Positions 7,986 through 16,540 of a DNA stretch of 64,000 nt are shown one piece after another. Source of the stretch: Bacteroidales bacterium 52_46. GTDB taxonomy: Bacteria; Bacteroidota; Bacteroidia; Bacteroidales; Muribaculaceae. A model generated the notes under the pieces. It did no database searches, was not told where the DNA came from, and worked only from the letters and a program-made list of their open reading frames with translations. The stretch is from the NCBI GenBank assembly GCA_001915385.1, contig MNQK01000034.1, forward strand, positions 137,520 through 201,519, written 5' to 3'. How positions within the stretch are numbered: the first letter of the stretch is position 1; each line of letters begins with the position of its first letter. The translations under genes were made by a program, and so were the position numbers.

Positions 7986-8306
7986 ATGGCACGCTACAAT
8001 ATTAAATACAACGGTGAGGAGCATATATATCGCAATATGATTATAGCTCCGGATACCAAGGTTGAAAGAGAAAATTTAGAAGAAACAAGCGATAAGGTTG
8101 GGATATTATATATTTTCAGAAAGCAAAGGGGTAATAAGCGTTTGGCAAGATTTGTGAGAGCTTTTATACGGGCAAGCAATTCGGGAGAGCTTGACAAGTT
8201 TTGCAAAACGCAAGGTTGCGATTTTATCGTAAGAGCAGGTTCAACTATTTTGGCTACTTCATTCCCTGTAAAGACTTTAGAAGAACTTGAAATGACATTT
8301 GTGTGA
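7986..8306 (+). CDS. Hypothetical 106-aa protein
   Basis: Starts MARYNIKYNGEEHIYRNMI one base after the resolvase stop. A basic helix (RKQRGNKRLARFVRAFIRASN) sits in the middle. Nothing recognisable; DNA binding would fit the charge but is not shown. Confidence 0.55.
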   Translation: MARYNIKYNGEEHIYRNMIIAPDTKVERENLEETSDKVGILYIFRKQRGNKRLARFVRAFIRASNSGELDKFCKTQGCDFIVRAGSTILATSFPVKTLEELEMTFV

Positions 8307-8307
8307 T

Positions 8308-9015
8308 ATGGCAGACGAAAGATTGATACCGAACAGACCGATTCCCGACGAAAGCAAGATTCCGGCGGCAGATAAGGACATGCTCTCCTACGCTATCGCC
8401 TTTGCCGTGCCGAACCAAAAGGCTTTCGCGTTGTGGCACCCCGAGTTCCTTGACTCATCGGGGAAGTTGAATAAGACGGGGCGTGCAGCTTGTACGCAAT
8501 TCTTCAACTATGCGAAGAATCGGGAGTATGCAGATGCGTACAAGCGTACACTTGCGGAGTTTCTGGAGAGGAAAGATACAAAAATCGGCGATGAGTTAGA
8601 GGAGCTGACCGAGGAGCGAAAAGAAAAAGCCTCTAAACTGCTGATGCTGGAGGTGATTAAGATGATAGAGGCAGGTAAAATTAGTGACCCTGAGTTTGCA
8701 AAGCTCGTTACCGACCTCGCCATCAAAATGAAGATAACCAAAGAGGACGTTGACCGCATTATCGCCCCTATTCGTGTACTTATGACGCGTTGCTCGGAAT
8801 GTCGCTACCGAATAGGCGTGGAGAGTATGGTGCTTAACGGTCAGATGCTCGATATGTGCGCCTACTGCAAATGTCGCAAACTTGCCGAGGAACACGGCTA
8901 TCGCTTCAATGACGGCAAAGACCTCTTGGAGATACCGAAAGAAATTATTGACGAATTGGAGAGTAAGAACAACGTCCGCATGGAGGATATTCTGAGCGGG
9001 AAGATAGAAAATTAA
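8308..9015 (+). CDS. Zinc-ribbon protein, possibly small-terminase-like or DNA-binding
   Basis: 235 residues from ATG 8308. The N-terminal third (AFALWHPEFLDSSGKLNKTG, then NREYADAYKRTL) recalls the helical DNA-binding part of phage small terminases, but this is a loose resemblance. Near 160 there is a CSEC knuckle and about 24 residues later CAYCKC, which together would form a zinc ribbon. The large terminase is 2 kb away on the other strand, so a packaging role is only a guess. Confidence 0.5.
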   Translation: MADERLIPNRPIPDESKIPAADKDMLSYAIAFAVPNQKAFALWHPEFLDSSGKLNKTGRAACTQFFNYAKNREYADAYKRTLAEFLERKDTKIGDELEELTEERKEKASKLLMLEVIKMIEAGKISDPEFAKLVTDLAIKMKITKEDVDRIIAPIRVLMTRCSECRYRIGVESMVLNGQMLDMCAYCKCRKLAEEHGYRFNDGKDLLEIPKEIIDELESKNNVRMEDILSGKIEN

Positions 9016-9016
9016 T

Positions 9017-9385
9017 ATGACACAGATACACGAATTTGACTGCGAAATATACCCTCGTAAGTTGTGGGTGACTGTCGGTGCGCCCTACGAAGTGATTAAA
9101 GATATGTTTGAGGATGTCGCACCGATGGAAGAAAACGCCGACGCACAAGTAGACCATACGCGGAGATTGAAGCCCGATGGAAAAGGTGGAATACTGATGC
9201 GTTTTGCCAACCGTAAAGCAATAACGACATGTAATATCACGCATGAGTCGGCGCATGCTGCGTTGGAGATATTCGAGTATATCGGTGCATACCCCGACCC
9301 GAGAAATCAGGAGCCGTTTGCCTATCTGTGCGGTTGGATAGCAAAGTGTATCGACGAGGTGAAAAGAAATAAACAATCAAAATAA
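9017..9385 (+). CDS. Phage zincin-like protein (HExxH)
   Basis: 122 residues with THESAH at about 75-80, matching HExxH, and a glutamate in QEPFAYLCGW near 99 that could be the third ligand as in gluzincins. Small phage proteins of this pattern are frequent in gut phages; their substrates are unknown. It follows the previous stop by one base and precedes the SSB-like gene. A second HExxH protein is at 24386. Confidence 0.6.
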   Translation: MTQIHEFDCEIYPRKLWVTVGAPYEVIKDMFEDVAPMEENADAQVDHTRRLKPDGKGGILMRFANRKAITTCNITHESAHAALEIFEYIGAYPDPRNQEPFAYLCGWIAKCIDEVKRNKQSK

Positions 9386-9393
9386 AAACGAAT

Positions 9394-9783
9394 ATGGCAA
9401 CATTTAAAGGAACCGTCACTTCTGTGTCTCAGATACAAAGTGGTACAAGCAAATCAGGCAAACAGTGGCAGCGCGTGGACGTGGTGCTGACTTACGACAA
9501 TTCAAAACCGGAATATCCGAAAGCGATTCTGTTTTCGGTGATGAACGACAACATCGGCAAGTTCAACATACAGCAGGGTTGCGAGTATGAGGTAGAGGTC
9601 GATTTTTCGACACGCGAATACAACAATAAAACATATATGTCGGCTTCGTGCTGGAAAGCTACGTCGACGCAGCAAGCTCCGGCTCAACCCGAGCAACAAG
9701 GATGGCAAGCGTCTCATCCACAACCGGCAGTACAGTCACAACCAGCAACTCCAGTAGAAGGGGCTGACGACCTCCCCTTCTGA
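9394..9783 (+). CDS. SSB-like single-stranded DNA-binding protein (DUF3127)
   Basis: 129 residues. The N-terminal 85 residues form an OB-fold-like pattern (FKGTVTSVSQIQSGTSKSGK, then ILFSVMN and YEVEVDFSTREY), as in DUF3127 of Bacteroidota. A Gln/Pro-rich linker leads to DDLPF at the end, the classic acidic SSB tip that recruits repair and replication partners. Last gene of the operon, just before a strong terminator. It would coat ssDNA for the recombination pair at 35-37 kb. Confidence 0.85.
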   Translation: MATFKGTVTSVSQIQSGTSKSGKQWQRVDVVLTYDNSKPEYPKAILFSVMNDNIGKFNIQQGCEYEVEVDFSTREYNNKTYMSASCWKATSTQQAPAQPEQQGWQASHPQPAVQSQPATPVEGADDLPF

Positions 9784-9805
9784 GCAAATATAGAAACATG
9801 AACGA

Positions 9806-9830
9806 GGGCGCAGGGATTGACCTTGCGCCC
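9806..9830. terminator. Bidirectional terminator
   Basis: GGGCGCAGGG / CCTTGCGCCC, a 10-bp stem with one G-T pair and a 5-nt loop, between the convergent SSB-like and portal genes. Confidence 0.75.
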
Positions 9831-9835
9831 TTTGC

Positions 9836-11506
9836 TTATTCTGTTATCGACTTCCCTTTTGCGTTGTTGTCGATTTTTGGTTTTGCTCCGTTATCATCAT
9901 CTACAACTTCTATTGTTTCCTGCGGTTCGCCGTATTCCTTTTCGACTTCGGCTTTCGCGACAGCCGGGATTCGAGCCTTGATGTCAAGTTCCTCCTTCCA
10001 TTCTTTTATAATCTGCTCATAATCCTCGACATGATTATTGCCCGCATCTGACATTGCTGCTTTTCGCGATTTCATACGATTCTGCACCTGGTCTATTTCG
10101 CGCTTCAGGACTTCGGAGTCATTCTGAGGAATCCACGGGTCTGAGCCGCAAGAAGTCCGCATGGTCGCAATCTTGCCGTTGCCCTCAATCTTTGCCACGA
10201 GAGCCTTGAACACATCCACGAGGCTGACGAGCGAGGGATAAAGATGCACAAACTCGTTCTTGCACCAAATAATCGTATCTGTGAATAATAACTTGATTGC
10301 AGCTGATGACGGGTCAGCCGCACGGAATATCTCGGGAGAAATATCGACGCTCATGGTGGACTCTCGTATAGACTTCTGTTTGTTAGCTATGTCTATCGTG
10401 GCTATGTCCGAGAGATTCGGCGGTGTCAGGAACTTCGCATCGGCGGCTTTAAGTTCCTCTACTGCGCCTTTCACACCGATAATCTTGCCCGTTGAATCGG
10501 TGCGCGGCAAATTGTCTATGTCGGTCGCTTTAACGAAAAGCGGAGCCTGCGAATTGGCGCGCACACCATCGGCTACAAATGAGCACGCCTTTTCAAGTGT
10601 GCCGATTTCCTGATTGGCTATGCCCGACGGAATGTCCGGCACTTTGAAATAGGTACATGGATTGATACCTACTGGTGTTTGTGTGGGGTTGTCGGCGAGA
10701 CAACGCCAGCCGTCTTCACTCGTATTTGCCGAGTCCCATTTAAGACCTTTGGCAAACCAGCCCGAGAAGCGCATGAACCACGACGCATCCTTTTCGCTTA
10801 TCTTGTCGCCCTCAATCCATGTCTGCGCACGTTCCGTGGTGAAAATATCCACTGCGCGTCTGCCTCGGAGAGTATAAAGACGGGTAAGTACGGGATTTCG
10901 GTTCTCGTCATAGTCGGGGAAAAGAATATCGCCTTTCAGATAGCTGAAAACCTCATATCGAAGCTGCCCGTTGTGAACGTATTGGTATATCGCGCCGTCC
11001 CCCGTGAGGTAGCAGGACTTCACCAACTCCATCCATGCCGTATCGAGTCCGGCGCTGTCTTTCCATGAGTTGAGTTTTTCGCCGAGGTCGTGGTCTTTGT
11101 CTTCGTGGCACACCCAAAAGCCATTTCCTGCCATAAATGCCGTCTTTGAGGTGTTTATTCGCATCTGCAAGCCGAACCGTACTGTTTCCACGGGTTCAAA
11201 GTCAACAATATGCCATTCGTTTATCGGCGTGCCTTCTTCGTCAAGGACTGCGTTGCCGTCTGCATCCAGCTTTTTGCGCACCTCATAAATCGGACGCATA
11301 CTCATGTATTTGCTGTTGATGTCGTGCGCCAATGGGTCGTTTTCGCGGCAGAAATCCTCTTGCGTCAACAGCATATAACAGCCATCGTCAAACGACATAG
11401 CAGGTTCCTGATAATACTGCGCTCCTACGGGTGTATGCTTATCGACGGCATCGGGATTTATCCTGCGCCGCCAAAACTGTTTTTGTAGTCTGTCTGAAAT
11501 TTTCAT
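9836..11506 (-). CDS. Portal protein
   Basis: 556 residues on the minus strand, just downstream of the large terminase. The length, an N-terminal segment with AQYYQEPAMSFDDG, the central helical region with SWKDSAGLDTAWMELVKSCY, and a charged C-terminal tail fit SPP1/HK97-type portals. These form the dodecameric ring through which DNA enters the capsid. A conserved-looking DISPEIFRAADPSSAAIKL segment lies near 390-410. The identification leans on order (terminase then portal) as well as sequence. Confidence 0.8.
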   Translation of the reverse strand: MKISDRLQKQFWRRRINPDAVDKHTPVGAQYYQEPAMSFDDGCYMLLTQEDFCRENDPLAHDINSKYMSMRPIYEVRKKLDADGNAVLDEEGTPINEWHIVDFEPVETVRFGLQMRINTSKTAFMAGNGFWVCHEDKDHDLGEKLNSWKDSAGLDTAWMELVKSCYLTGDGAIYQYVHNGQLRYEVFSYLKGDILFPDYDENRNPVLTRLYTLRGRRAVDIFTTERAQTWIEGDKISEKDASWFMRFSGWFAKGLKWDSANTSEDGWRCLADNPTQTPVGINPCTYFKVPDIPSGIANQEIGTLEKACSFVADGVRANSQAPLFVKATDIDNLPRTDSTGKIIGVKGAVEELKAADAKFLTPPNLSDIATIDIANKQKSIRESTMSVDISPEIFRAADPSSAAIKLLFTDTIIWCKNEFVHLYPSLVSLVDVFKALVAKIEGNGKIATMRTSCGSDPWIPQNDSEVLKREIDQVQNRMKSRKAAMSDAGNNHVEDYEQIIKEWKEELDIKARIPAVAKAEVEKEYGEPQETIEVVDDDNGAKPKIDNNAKGKSITE

Positions 11507-11522
11507 ATCTCGTTATCTGTTG

Positions 11523-13286
11523 TTATCGAAATCCGCGCCACGGATTGACTATGCGGGGCCGGTTTACCAAGTTGAAATAGGCATTTTCGGGTACTCTTTT
11601 GGAGGGCTGCTTGCGCTCGCGGGTGTCGAGTTCAAAGATTGCCCGGTAGGAAATGGCATCCATGAGGTCGGGCGAGGACTTGAATTTGTCCTTGTATTCC
11701 TCTTTCTTGCGGTAATAGATTTTGCCGTTGCGGTCGGTTGTGATGAACACATTGATTTCATCGAAAAGCACGTCAATGAGACGTCGACGTTGTCCTTTCT
11801 TGCCGTATGGAATTACAAGGTCTTTGCTTACGCCAACCGAGATTTCTCCCTTTTTCAGCATTATCTCGGTCTTGCCGAGAAGCTGGGAGCGGAGGTTGAA
11901 ATATCTCGCTACCGTTACCTGATTGCCGTTTTCGTCATACTCCTGTTCAACTCTCCCTTGACCGCTAATGCCTCTTGCGCCTTTTTTCAAGAAGTCCTCA
12001 ATCAGACCGCCAATGCCGTTTGCATCGTAGGCGAAGTTTGAGATTGGTATATTGTAGCGAAAGAGTATGCCGTTTATGAAATTCTCCAACTGATGTGTTT
12101 CCTCAGATTCGGTGTCTTTTCGGAAAAACTCAATGGCTATTATCTGCAAGCCTTTCCAAATGATGCAGGGACAGCCGTCGGAATCAACGCCACCTTTGGA
12201 AATATCCATTGTGGCATACACGTTGGCATCCTTATTGTCAATCGGATTTTCCCACAGAGAATGAATCATTGAGCGGCTTACATTAATTTCCTCGTTCTCC
12301 ACCGGACCGAAATAAGCCTCTCCGACGATGGCGCGTTGCGTGCCGCCTACAGCGTGTAGGTTGGCGACTGACTGACCGCCGGTAGCATTTACAAGCTCGC
12401 GGTTATCTGCGGCAGTACCCGTGAACACGGTAAACGATTTTACCATGTCGGCTTCGGTAAGCCCCGCCTCTCTGTCCTCCTGCGATATTCGGGGATTGGC
12501 TTTTCCCACTACTTCCTCGCGTGTGTCGCCCCAAATGATTTCAGCCGGAGTGTCGCCCTTGACATAGAAATAGCGTATCTTGCCAATCATATCCCTGCGC
12601 AGATACCAGTCCGCTCCGAGATAGCCCGCGTCACGCAACATCTCCGTAGTCCAATGCTCGTGCAGGGGGTTGAACGAGAGAATCATCTGCGGAATCATGC
12701 CCGAATCGTCGCGGTTACGCATGAACCAAAACGAGAACATCCCGAAATGATTCATTTCGGTCGCCTCGTCAATCATTATCAGCGAAGCCTGATTTTTCTT
12801 GGCGTAGTCCTCAAACAGTTTCTTTTCGTCGGGGTTGGCGTAGTTGAAGTTGGAGTGTATGAGCTGGAGGTTGGAGTTCCATTGCGGCCATACAAACGAG
12901 GGAATATCGGATGAACTTGCCTGACATCCGGCGAAGCCTCCGCAAACCTTTACACCGTCCGTGAAAATTGACGAGCCTTTTTTGGAGTCCAATGCACGGA
13001 CTGAGATAAGACGAGCCTTGAAGTCCTGCTTGTCTACGCCAGACAGTGCCTTAAGATACATAGAGAAAGTCTTTCCCGACGTACCTTGTCCGCACATAAA
13101 CACAAGATTACACTCCGAGGCACATACATTCTCCTGAAGCCCTACCTGCGGAATGTAGTCAATCTTATGACGCAACTCAAACCCTCCCACAACCGTTTTG
13201 CTCTTGCTTTTGACTGTGGCAAGTTTGCGCTCCACTTTTGGGTAGAGTGCCGGAAATTGTATGTCAGAATTAAGCAGCCTGAACAT
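11523..13286 (-). CDS. terL: Terminase large subunit
   Basis: 587 residues. Walker A is GQGTSGKT at 66-73 and Walker B is LIMIDEA at 169-175. An RNase-H-like nuclease domain starts YATMDISKGG (D361), with YDANGIGG (D421) and a late acidic SPDLMDAISY. It drives ATP-dependent packaging and cuts the concatemer. The minus-strand orientation separates terminase and portal from the capsid genes on the plus strand. The leader upstream carries one of the AGAGCC hairpin repeats. Confidence 0.9.
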   Translation of the reverse strand: MFRLLNSDIQFPALYPKVERKLATVKSKSKTVVGGFELRHKIDYIPQVGLQENVCASECNLVFMCGQGTSGKTFSMYLKALSGVDKQDFKARLISVRALDSKKGSSIFTDGVKVCGGFAGCQASSSDIPSFVWPQWNSNLQLIHSNFNYANPDEKKLFEDYAKKNQASLIMIDEATEMNHFGMFSFWFMRNRDDSGMIPQMILSFNPLHEHWTTEMLRDAGYLGADWYLRRDMIGKIRYFYVKGDTPAEIIWGDTREEVVGKANPRISQEDREAGLTEADMVKSFTVFTGTAADNRELVNATGGQSVANLHAVGGTQRAIVGEAYFGPVENEEINVSRSMIHSLWENPIDNKDANVYATMDISKGGVDSDGCPCIIWKGLQIIAIEFFRKDTESEETHQLENFINGILFRYNIPISNFAYDANGIGGLIEDFLKKGARGISGQGRVEQEYDENGNQVTVARYFNLRSQLLGKTEIMLKKGEISVGVSKDLVIPYGKKGQRRRLIDVLFDEINVFITTDRNGKIYYRKKEEYKDKFKSSPDLMDAISYRAIFELDTRERKQPSKRVPENAYFNLVNRPRIVNPWRGFR

Positions 13287-13340
13287 TATCCCTCAGTATC
13301 ACCGTAATTAATTTTCATACTCGTTTGCGCAATAAAACAG

Positions 13341-13388
13341 TAAGAGCCACCTGTCCCGGGATGGGGTCATGTGGCTCTACGGCTCTTA
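13341..13388 (-). repeat. AGAGCC hairpin element, copy a (terminase leader)
   Basis: In mRNA sense (minus strand): AAGAGCCG, then AGAGCCAC, a loop, then GTGGCTCTTA. Two alternative 5' arms can pair with one 3' arm, giving two mutually exclusive stems. It lies in the leader of the terminase-portal transcript. Confidence 0.7.
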
Positions 13389-13396
13389 TTATGACG

Positions 13397-13404
13397 CAAA
13401 GATA
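13397..13404 (-). promoter_or_regulatory. Leftward -7 box for terminase-portal
   Basis: CAAAGATA on the given strand is a perfect TATCTTTG on the minus strand. No clear TTTG is seen 19-21 nt upstream, so this promoter may need an activator. Confidence 0.5.
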
Positions 13405-13435
13405 ATAAAAAAGTTTAAGTTTTACTTTAAAATAC

Positions 13436-13466
13436 TTGATTTATTCAATTGAATAATATATCTTTG
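13436..13466 (+). promoter_or_regulatory. Rightward promoter for the Com-like/tRNA/capsid region
   Basis: TTG at 13436-13438, 20 nt, then a perfect TATCTTTG at 13459-13466. Only CAAC separates the box from the ATG at 13471, so the mRNA would be leaderless if that start is used. Confidence 0.7.
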
Positions 13467-13470
13467 CAAC

Positions 13471-13617
13471 ATGAAAGGAGATATTTTGTGCCCGTATTGC
13501 AGAAAAGTCCTCGGAAGGTATGAAGATATACATGGGGACGGCGACCTGTATCTCTTTTGCAAGAGATGTCGCAAAGAGAGGCATATACCGATAAAAAAAC
13601 TAAGTCTTGACAAGTAA
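13471..13617 (+). CDS. Com-like small zinc-ribbon protein
   Basis: 48 codons: MKGDILCPYC, then FCKRCRKER, giving two CxxC knuckles about 20 residues apart with a basic tail. Size and layout recall Com of phage Mu, an RNA-binding translational activator, and small zinc ribbons of Bacteroidota phages. An internal TTG at 13486 follows AAAGGAG at ideal distance, so the true start may be there (43 residues). It sits beside the tRNAs and several AGAGCC RNA hairpins, which makes RNA binding an attractive but untested idea. Confidence 0.65.
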   Translation: MKGDILCPYCRKVLGRYEDIHGDGDLYLFCKRCRKERHIPIKKLSLDK

Positions 13618-13658
13618 GTGACAAATGTTCATCAGCAAGAAGTGAGAATTAGGAAACG

Positions 13659-13701
13659 CAAGAGCCAAGAGCCGATTTCCCGTGAGGGTGGTCGGCTCTT
13701 G
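13659..13701 (+). repeat. AGAGCC hairpin element, copy b (before tRNAs)
   Basis: CAAGAGCC 13659-13666, AAGAGCCGA 13667-13675, loop with TCCC/GGG, then TCGGCTCTTG 13692-13701. The tandem 5' arms and single 3' arm match the other copies. It ends 8 bases before tRNA-Ala and could also terminate or process the transcript. Confidence 0.7.
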
Positions 13702-13709
13702 CACATATT

Positions 13710-13782
13710 GGGGTATTAGCTCAGTTGGTAGAGCGTCTGCTTTGCACGCAGAAAGTCGGGGGTTCGAGTCCCTTATGCTCCA
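13710..13782 (+). tRNA. tRNA-Ala (TGC)
   Basis: Full cloverleaf: acceptor GGGGTAT/ATGCTCC with two G-U pairs, D arm AGCTC..GAGC, anticodon loop TTTGCAC with anticodon TGC, and T arm with GGTTCGAGTCC. CCA is not encoded. Confidence 0.92.
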
Positions 13783-13789
13783 CAGATAA

Positions 13790-13874
13790 GGAAAGATGGC
13801 AGAGCGGTAATGCAGCACCCTGCTAAGGTGTAAATCGGGCGACCGATTCGTGGGTTCAAATCCCGCTCTTTCCG
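13790..13874 (+). tRNA. tRNA-Ser (GCT)
   Basis: Acceptor GGAAAGA/TCTTTCC, anticodon loop CTGCTAA (anticodon GCT), long variable arm ATCGGGCGACCGAT as expected for serine, and T loop TTCAAAT. CCA is not encoded. Confidence 0.92.
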
Positions 13875-13884
13875 CAAGACATAC

Positions 13885-13971
13885 GGAGATACGCCGGAGC
13901 AGGAGAGCCGGAGCAGACTGTAAATCTGCCGCTATTTAGCTGAATAGGTTCGATTCCTTTTATCTCCACCA
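13885..13971 (+). tRNA. tRNA-Tyr (GTA)
   Basis: Acceptor GGAGATA/TATCTCC, anticodon loop CTGTAAA (GTA) in a GCAGA/TCTGC stem, a variable arm as in bacterial tRNA-Tyr, and an encoded CCA at 13969-13971. The only tRNA of the three with CCA. Confidence 0.92.
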
Positions 13972-13973
13972 AT

Positions 13974-14021
13974 AAGAGCCACAGAGCCGATTGACGTGTA
14001 ACAGCGTCGGTCGGCTCTTTT
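13974..14021 (+). repeat. AGAGCC hairpin element, copy c (scaffold leader)
   Basis: AAGAGCC 13974-13980, AGAGCCGATTGACG 13983-13996, loop, CGTCGGTCGGCTCT 14005-14018, then TTTTT. The long stem is 14 bp with two G-U pairs. The T run makes it look like a terminator after the tRNAs, yet it also lies in the leader of the scaffold-capsid operon. Confidence 0.75.
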
Positions 14022-14044
14022 TGTTTAACCACAATTCATTGAAA

Positions 14045-14737
14045 ATGAAACAAAAAATCAAGGAAGCACTGCGACAGGAGTACAAATCGCGACTGGAGCT
14101 GGACGATGACAGACTGGATGGAGTTGCCGCTTTCGCATCGACATTCGTAACGGATGAAAGCAAGATTGAGGAGTTCGTGAAAAACGAGGCGACTCTTGCC
14201 ATGCTGAAATCCTATCAGAGTGTGCTGGACAAAGACAGGGCGAAACGCAACAAGCCCGAGCCTGCTCCGAAACCCTCTGACAACGGCAACAAACCACCCG
14301 AAACCAATCCCGAACCGAAACCGCAGGGTCTTGACGTGGATGCTCTTGTGGAGCGACTTAACACCGCATGGGAGCAAAAACTCCAGCCTTTACAGGAGGA
14401 GCTGAACGCTTTCAAGACGGCGCAGTCGCAGAAATCGGCTGTCGCCGCCCTTGACGAGCTGAAAGCCACATGGGACTATGCGAAAGGCTACCCCGACGAA
14501 AGCGAGTATGCCTACAACATGGCAATGGGCATCTACAACGGAATCGGCAAGACATGGACAGCCGAACAGCTCACAGCGAAGTATAAGGAAACTTTCAACG
14601 AGCGTGTGGGCAAGAAAGGCATTGACACCACCAAGCCGTTCCAGAGCGACGGCGGCGCGGGCGACGGAAACCTTGACATGAGCGAATGGGAAAGTTCCAT
14701 GAAAGATTTGGGATGGGAAGTGCCGAAAGATAACTGA
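14045..14737 (+). CDS. Capsid scaffolding protein
   Basis: 230 residues from ATG 14045 (MKQKIKEALRQEY). The N-terminal helical part is followed by a Pro/Lys/Asn-rich linker (about 75-100), a long helical region (LVERLNTAWEQKLQPLQEEL) predicted as coiled coil, and an acidic end. Position directly before decoration and capsid genes plus the coiled-coil content fit a scaffold that shapes the procapsid and is then lost. No protease motif seen. Confidence 0.7.
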   Translation: MKQKIKEALRQEYKSRLELDDDRLDGVAAFASTFVTDESKIEEFVKNEATLAMLKSYQSVLDKDRAKRNKPEPAPKPSDNGNKPPETNPEPKPQGLDVDALVERLNTAWEQKLQPLQEELNAFKTAQSQKSAVAALDELKATWDYAKGYPDESEYAYNMAMGIYNGIGKTWTAEQLTAKYKETFNERVGKKGIDTTKPFQSDGGAGDGNLDMSEWESSMKDLGWEVPKDN

Positions 14738-14761
14738 TTGTAAAACAAAATCTTTCCAACA

Positions 14762-15130
14762 ATGAAAAATTACGGAAACTCTTTCAACGCCGAATCGGCA
14801 GGTCCCGTGAGCGTAGGGCGCAGAAGTCTATGGAAATCTGCGCGTGAGTTCTATCCCGGAGGCGCATACCTCGCGGTGTCGGAGACATACCCCGTGGGTA
14901 AGACCATTCCGGCAGGAACACCCGTGAGCGTAGACAAGCCGGGCGGCACTCCGACATTCAACAGCAGCACCCCGGATGGCCTTACCTACGAGGACATCTA
15001 TGTAGGCACAGACGGTGCAACCGTGACCATCTGCACCCGTGGCGAAATCATGGTGAAGCGCACAGACGCGACCATCACCGACGCGCAGAAAACCGCTCTT
15101 TTCGGGCGCATAACATTCATCAACGCTTAA
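14762..15130 (+). CDS. Head decoration/stabilising protein (probable)
   Basis: 122 residues, beta-rich and glycine/threonine-rich (GAYLAVSETYPVGKTIPAGTP). Phage decoration proteins often have this size and lie between scaffold and major capsid genes. The call rests on position and composition rather than a clear motif. Confidence 0.55.
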   Translation: MKNYGNSFNAESAGPVSVGRRSLWKSAREFYPGGAYLAVSETYPVGKTIPAGTPVSVDKPGGTPTFNSSTPDGLTYEDIYVGTDGATVTICTRGEIMVKRTDATITDAQKTALFGRITFINA

Positions 15131-15142
15131 ACGATAAAGACT

Positions 15143-16534
15143 ATGGAAACAGGATTTAACGGATTTGGCAATGCGATGAAAACGCTGGGTATCGGCACTC
15201 AGCAGAAATTTGACGCATGGTATAATAAGACTCTCAAAGGGCGTGAGCAGTTCCGCTATAATATTGACGGGTTCACTTATGACCAAGCGCAGATAGACTT
15301 TCGCTACAAGTTTGCCGAAGTTACGGACTCCGTGACCGCAATGGCCACCTATCTTGACCTCAACTCTCCGGCACTTCCCCGTGGGCGTGAAATTCCGATG
15401 GAAACCCTTGAAGGTTACATCCCCCGACAGAAACGGTTTGAGACAATCGGCGAGAATGACCTGCGCCGCCTTGCAATCACAGAGCAGGACATCACCAATG
15501 CCGCACGTTTCGTAGGCGAAAGCCCCTACCCGGACATCAAGGCGATGTACCGCAAAAACCTACTGGAGTTTGCAGCTCAGTTCCCCGAATCACACGCTCA
15601 GTCCGTGACCTATCAGGTAGGTCAGATGAAGTCGAACTTCGGGCTTGAACTTACAGATGTGAACAACCCCAACGGTATTGTGGGTGTGAAGTTCAAATCG
15701 CACGTTCCCGAAAGCAATACCCATGTGGGAGAATACTACACAATCTCTGACGACGGCACCGTGACCTACGACGAGACCAAGCACCCGATTCAGGACATCA
15801 ACAAGTTCCTGCGTGAGCTGCTTTTCGACGGCACATACGGGGTAGTCGAGGCCGAGGGCGACGAAATGTCGTTCTGCACATTTATGGGACACCCGGACAT
15901 CGTAAGAGCCATCGGTTATCTTGCCGTGCAGGGACTATTTACCGCAACCACCTCAAAGTCCGATGCAGACCAGCGGGCATCGGAGGCTGGAGCTAATGTG
16001 ATGCTTGTGAACGGTGACAACGCTCAGGTTCTTGTCGGCTACTTCAAGCGTCTGTTCCCACGAGTAAGCAACGTGAAACTGCACAACGAGGTGGTAGCCG
16101 TGGCACAGTTCAACGAGACGACCAAGAAGTTTGAGTACCCGCTGCTGAAACCGTTTAACGAGAACGTGCTTCTGTTCCGTCCTACCGGCAACATCGGTAC
16201 AATCAAGAACGTGGCACCAATGCGAGGCAACAATTCGGCTTTCTACTCGCGAATGTTCGAGGGTCGCGGACTTATCGAGACATGGTACAACCCGGAGACC
16301 AAAACGGAGTATTGGGAATCGGAAATGACCGTGCTTGCCGTGCCTAACCGTCCTAAGAAGCTCCACCGCTTCCTGATTGGCAAGTCTGTCACGGTGAAAT
16401 ACACCGCAGTGACTTCTCCTACGGGTAATCCCAAAACAAAGGGCTACTACGAGAAGGTGGGAGACAGCTATGTTCTGACAACCGACACAACGGTGCAGGA
16501 AAGTAAAACTTACTACACCAAATCATACGTGTAA
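15143..16534 (+). CDS. Major capsid protein, HK97-like fold (inferred)
   Basis: 463 residues. Features that fit include an N-arm, FRYKFAEVTDSVTAMATYLDL, a conserved-looking TLEGYIPRQKRFETIGENDLRRL segment and FVGESPYPDIKAM. The last 45 residues after VKYTAV form a separate small unit, KGYYEKVGDSYVL followed by TTDTTV and KTYYTKSY. This unit resembles add-on modules seen in some tail proteins. No prohead protease gene is seen nearby. Capsid identity is supported by scaffold and connector neighbours. Confidence 0.8.
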   Translation: METGFNGFGNAMKTLGIGTQQKFDAWYNKTLKGREQFRYNIDGFTYDQAQIDFRYKFAEVTDSVTAMATYLDLNSPALPRGREIPMETLEGYIPRQKRFETIGENDLRRLAITEQDITNAARFVGESPYPDIKAMYRKNLLEFAAQFPESHAQSVTYQVGQMKSNFGLELTDVNNPNGIVGVKFKSHVPESNTHVGEYYTISDDGTVTYDETKHPIQDINKFLRELLFDGTYGVVEAEGDEMSFCTFMGHPDIVRAIGYLAVQGLFTATTSKSDADQRASEAGANVMLVNGDNAQVLVGYFKRLFPRVSNVKLHNEVVAVAQFNETTKKFEYPLLKPFNENVLLFRPTGNIGTIKNVAPMRGNNSAFYSRMFEGRGLIETWYNPETKTEYWESEMTVLAVPNRPKKLHRFLIGKSVTVKYTAVTSPTGNPKTKGYYEKVGDSYVLTTDTTVQESKTYYTKSYV

Positions 16535-16540
16535 GCAGTT

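Noticed and set aside
11520..12041. 173-codon plus-strand ORF over the terminase gene
   Set aside because: Antisense to nuclease-domain codons; no ribosome site and starts inside the terminase-portal junction.
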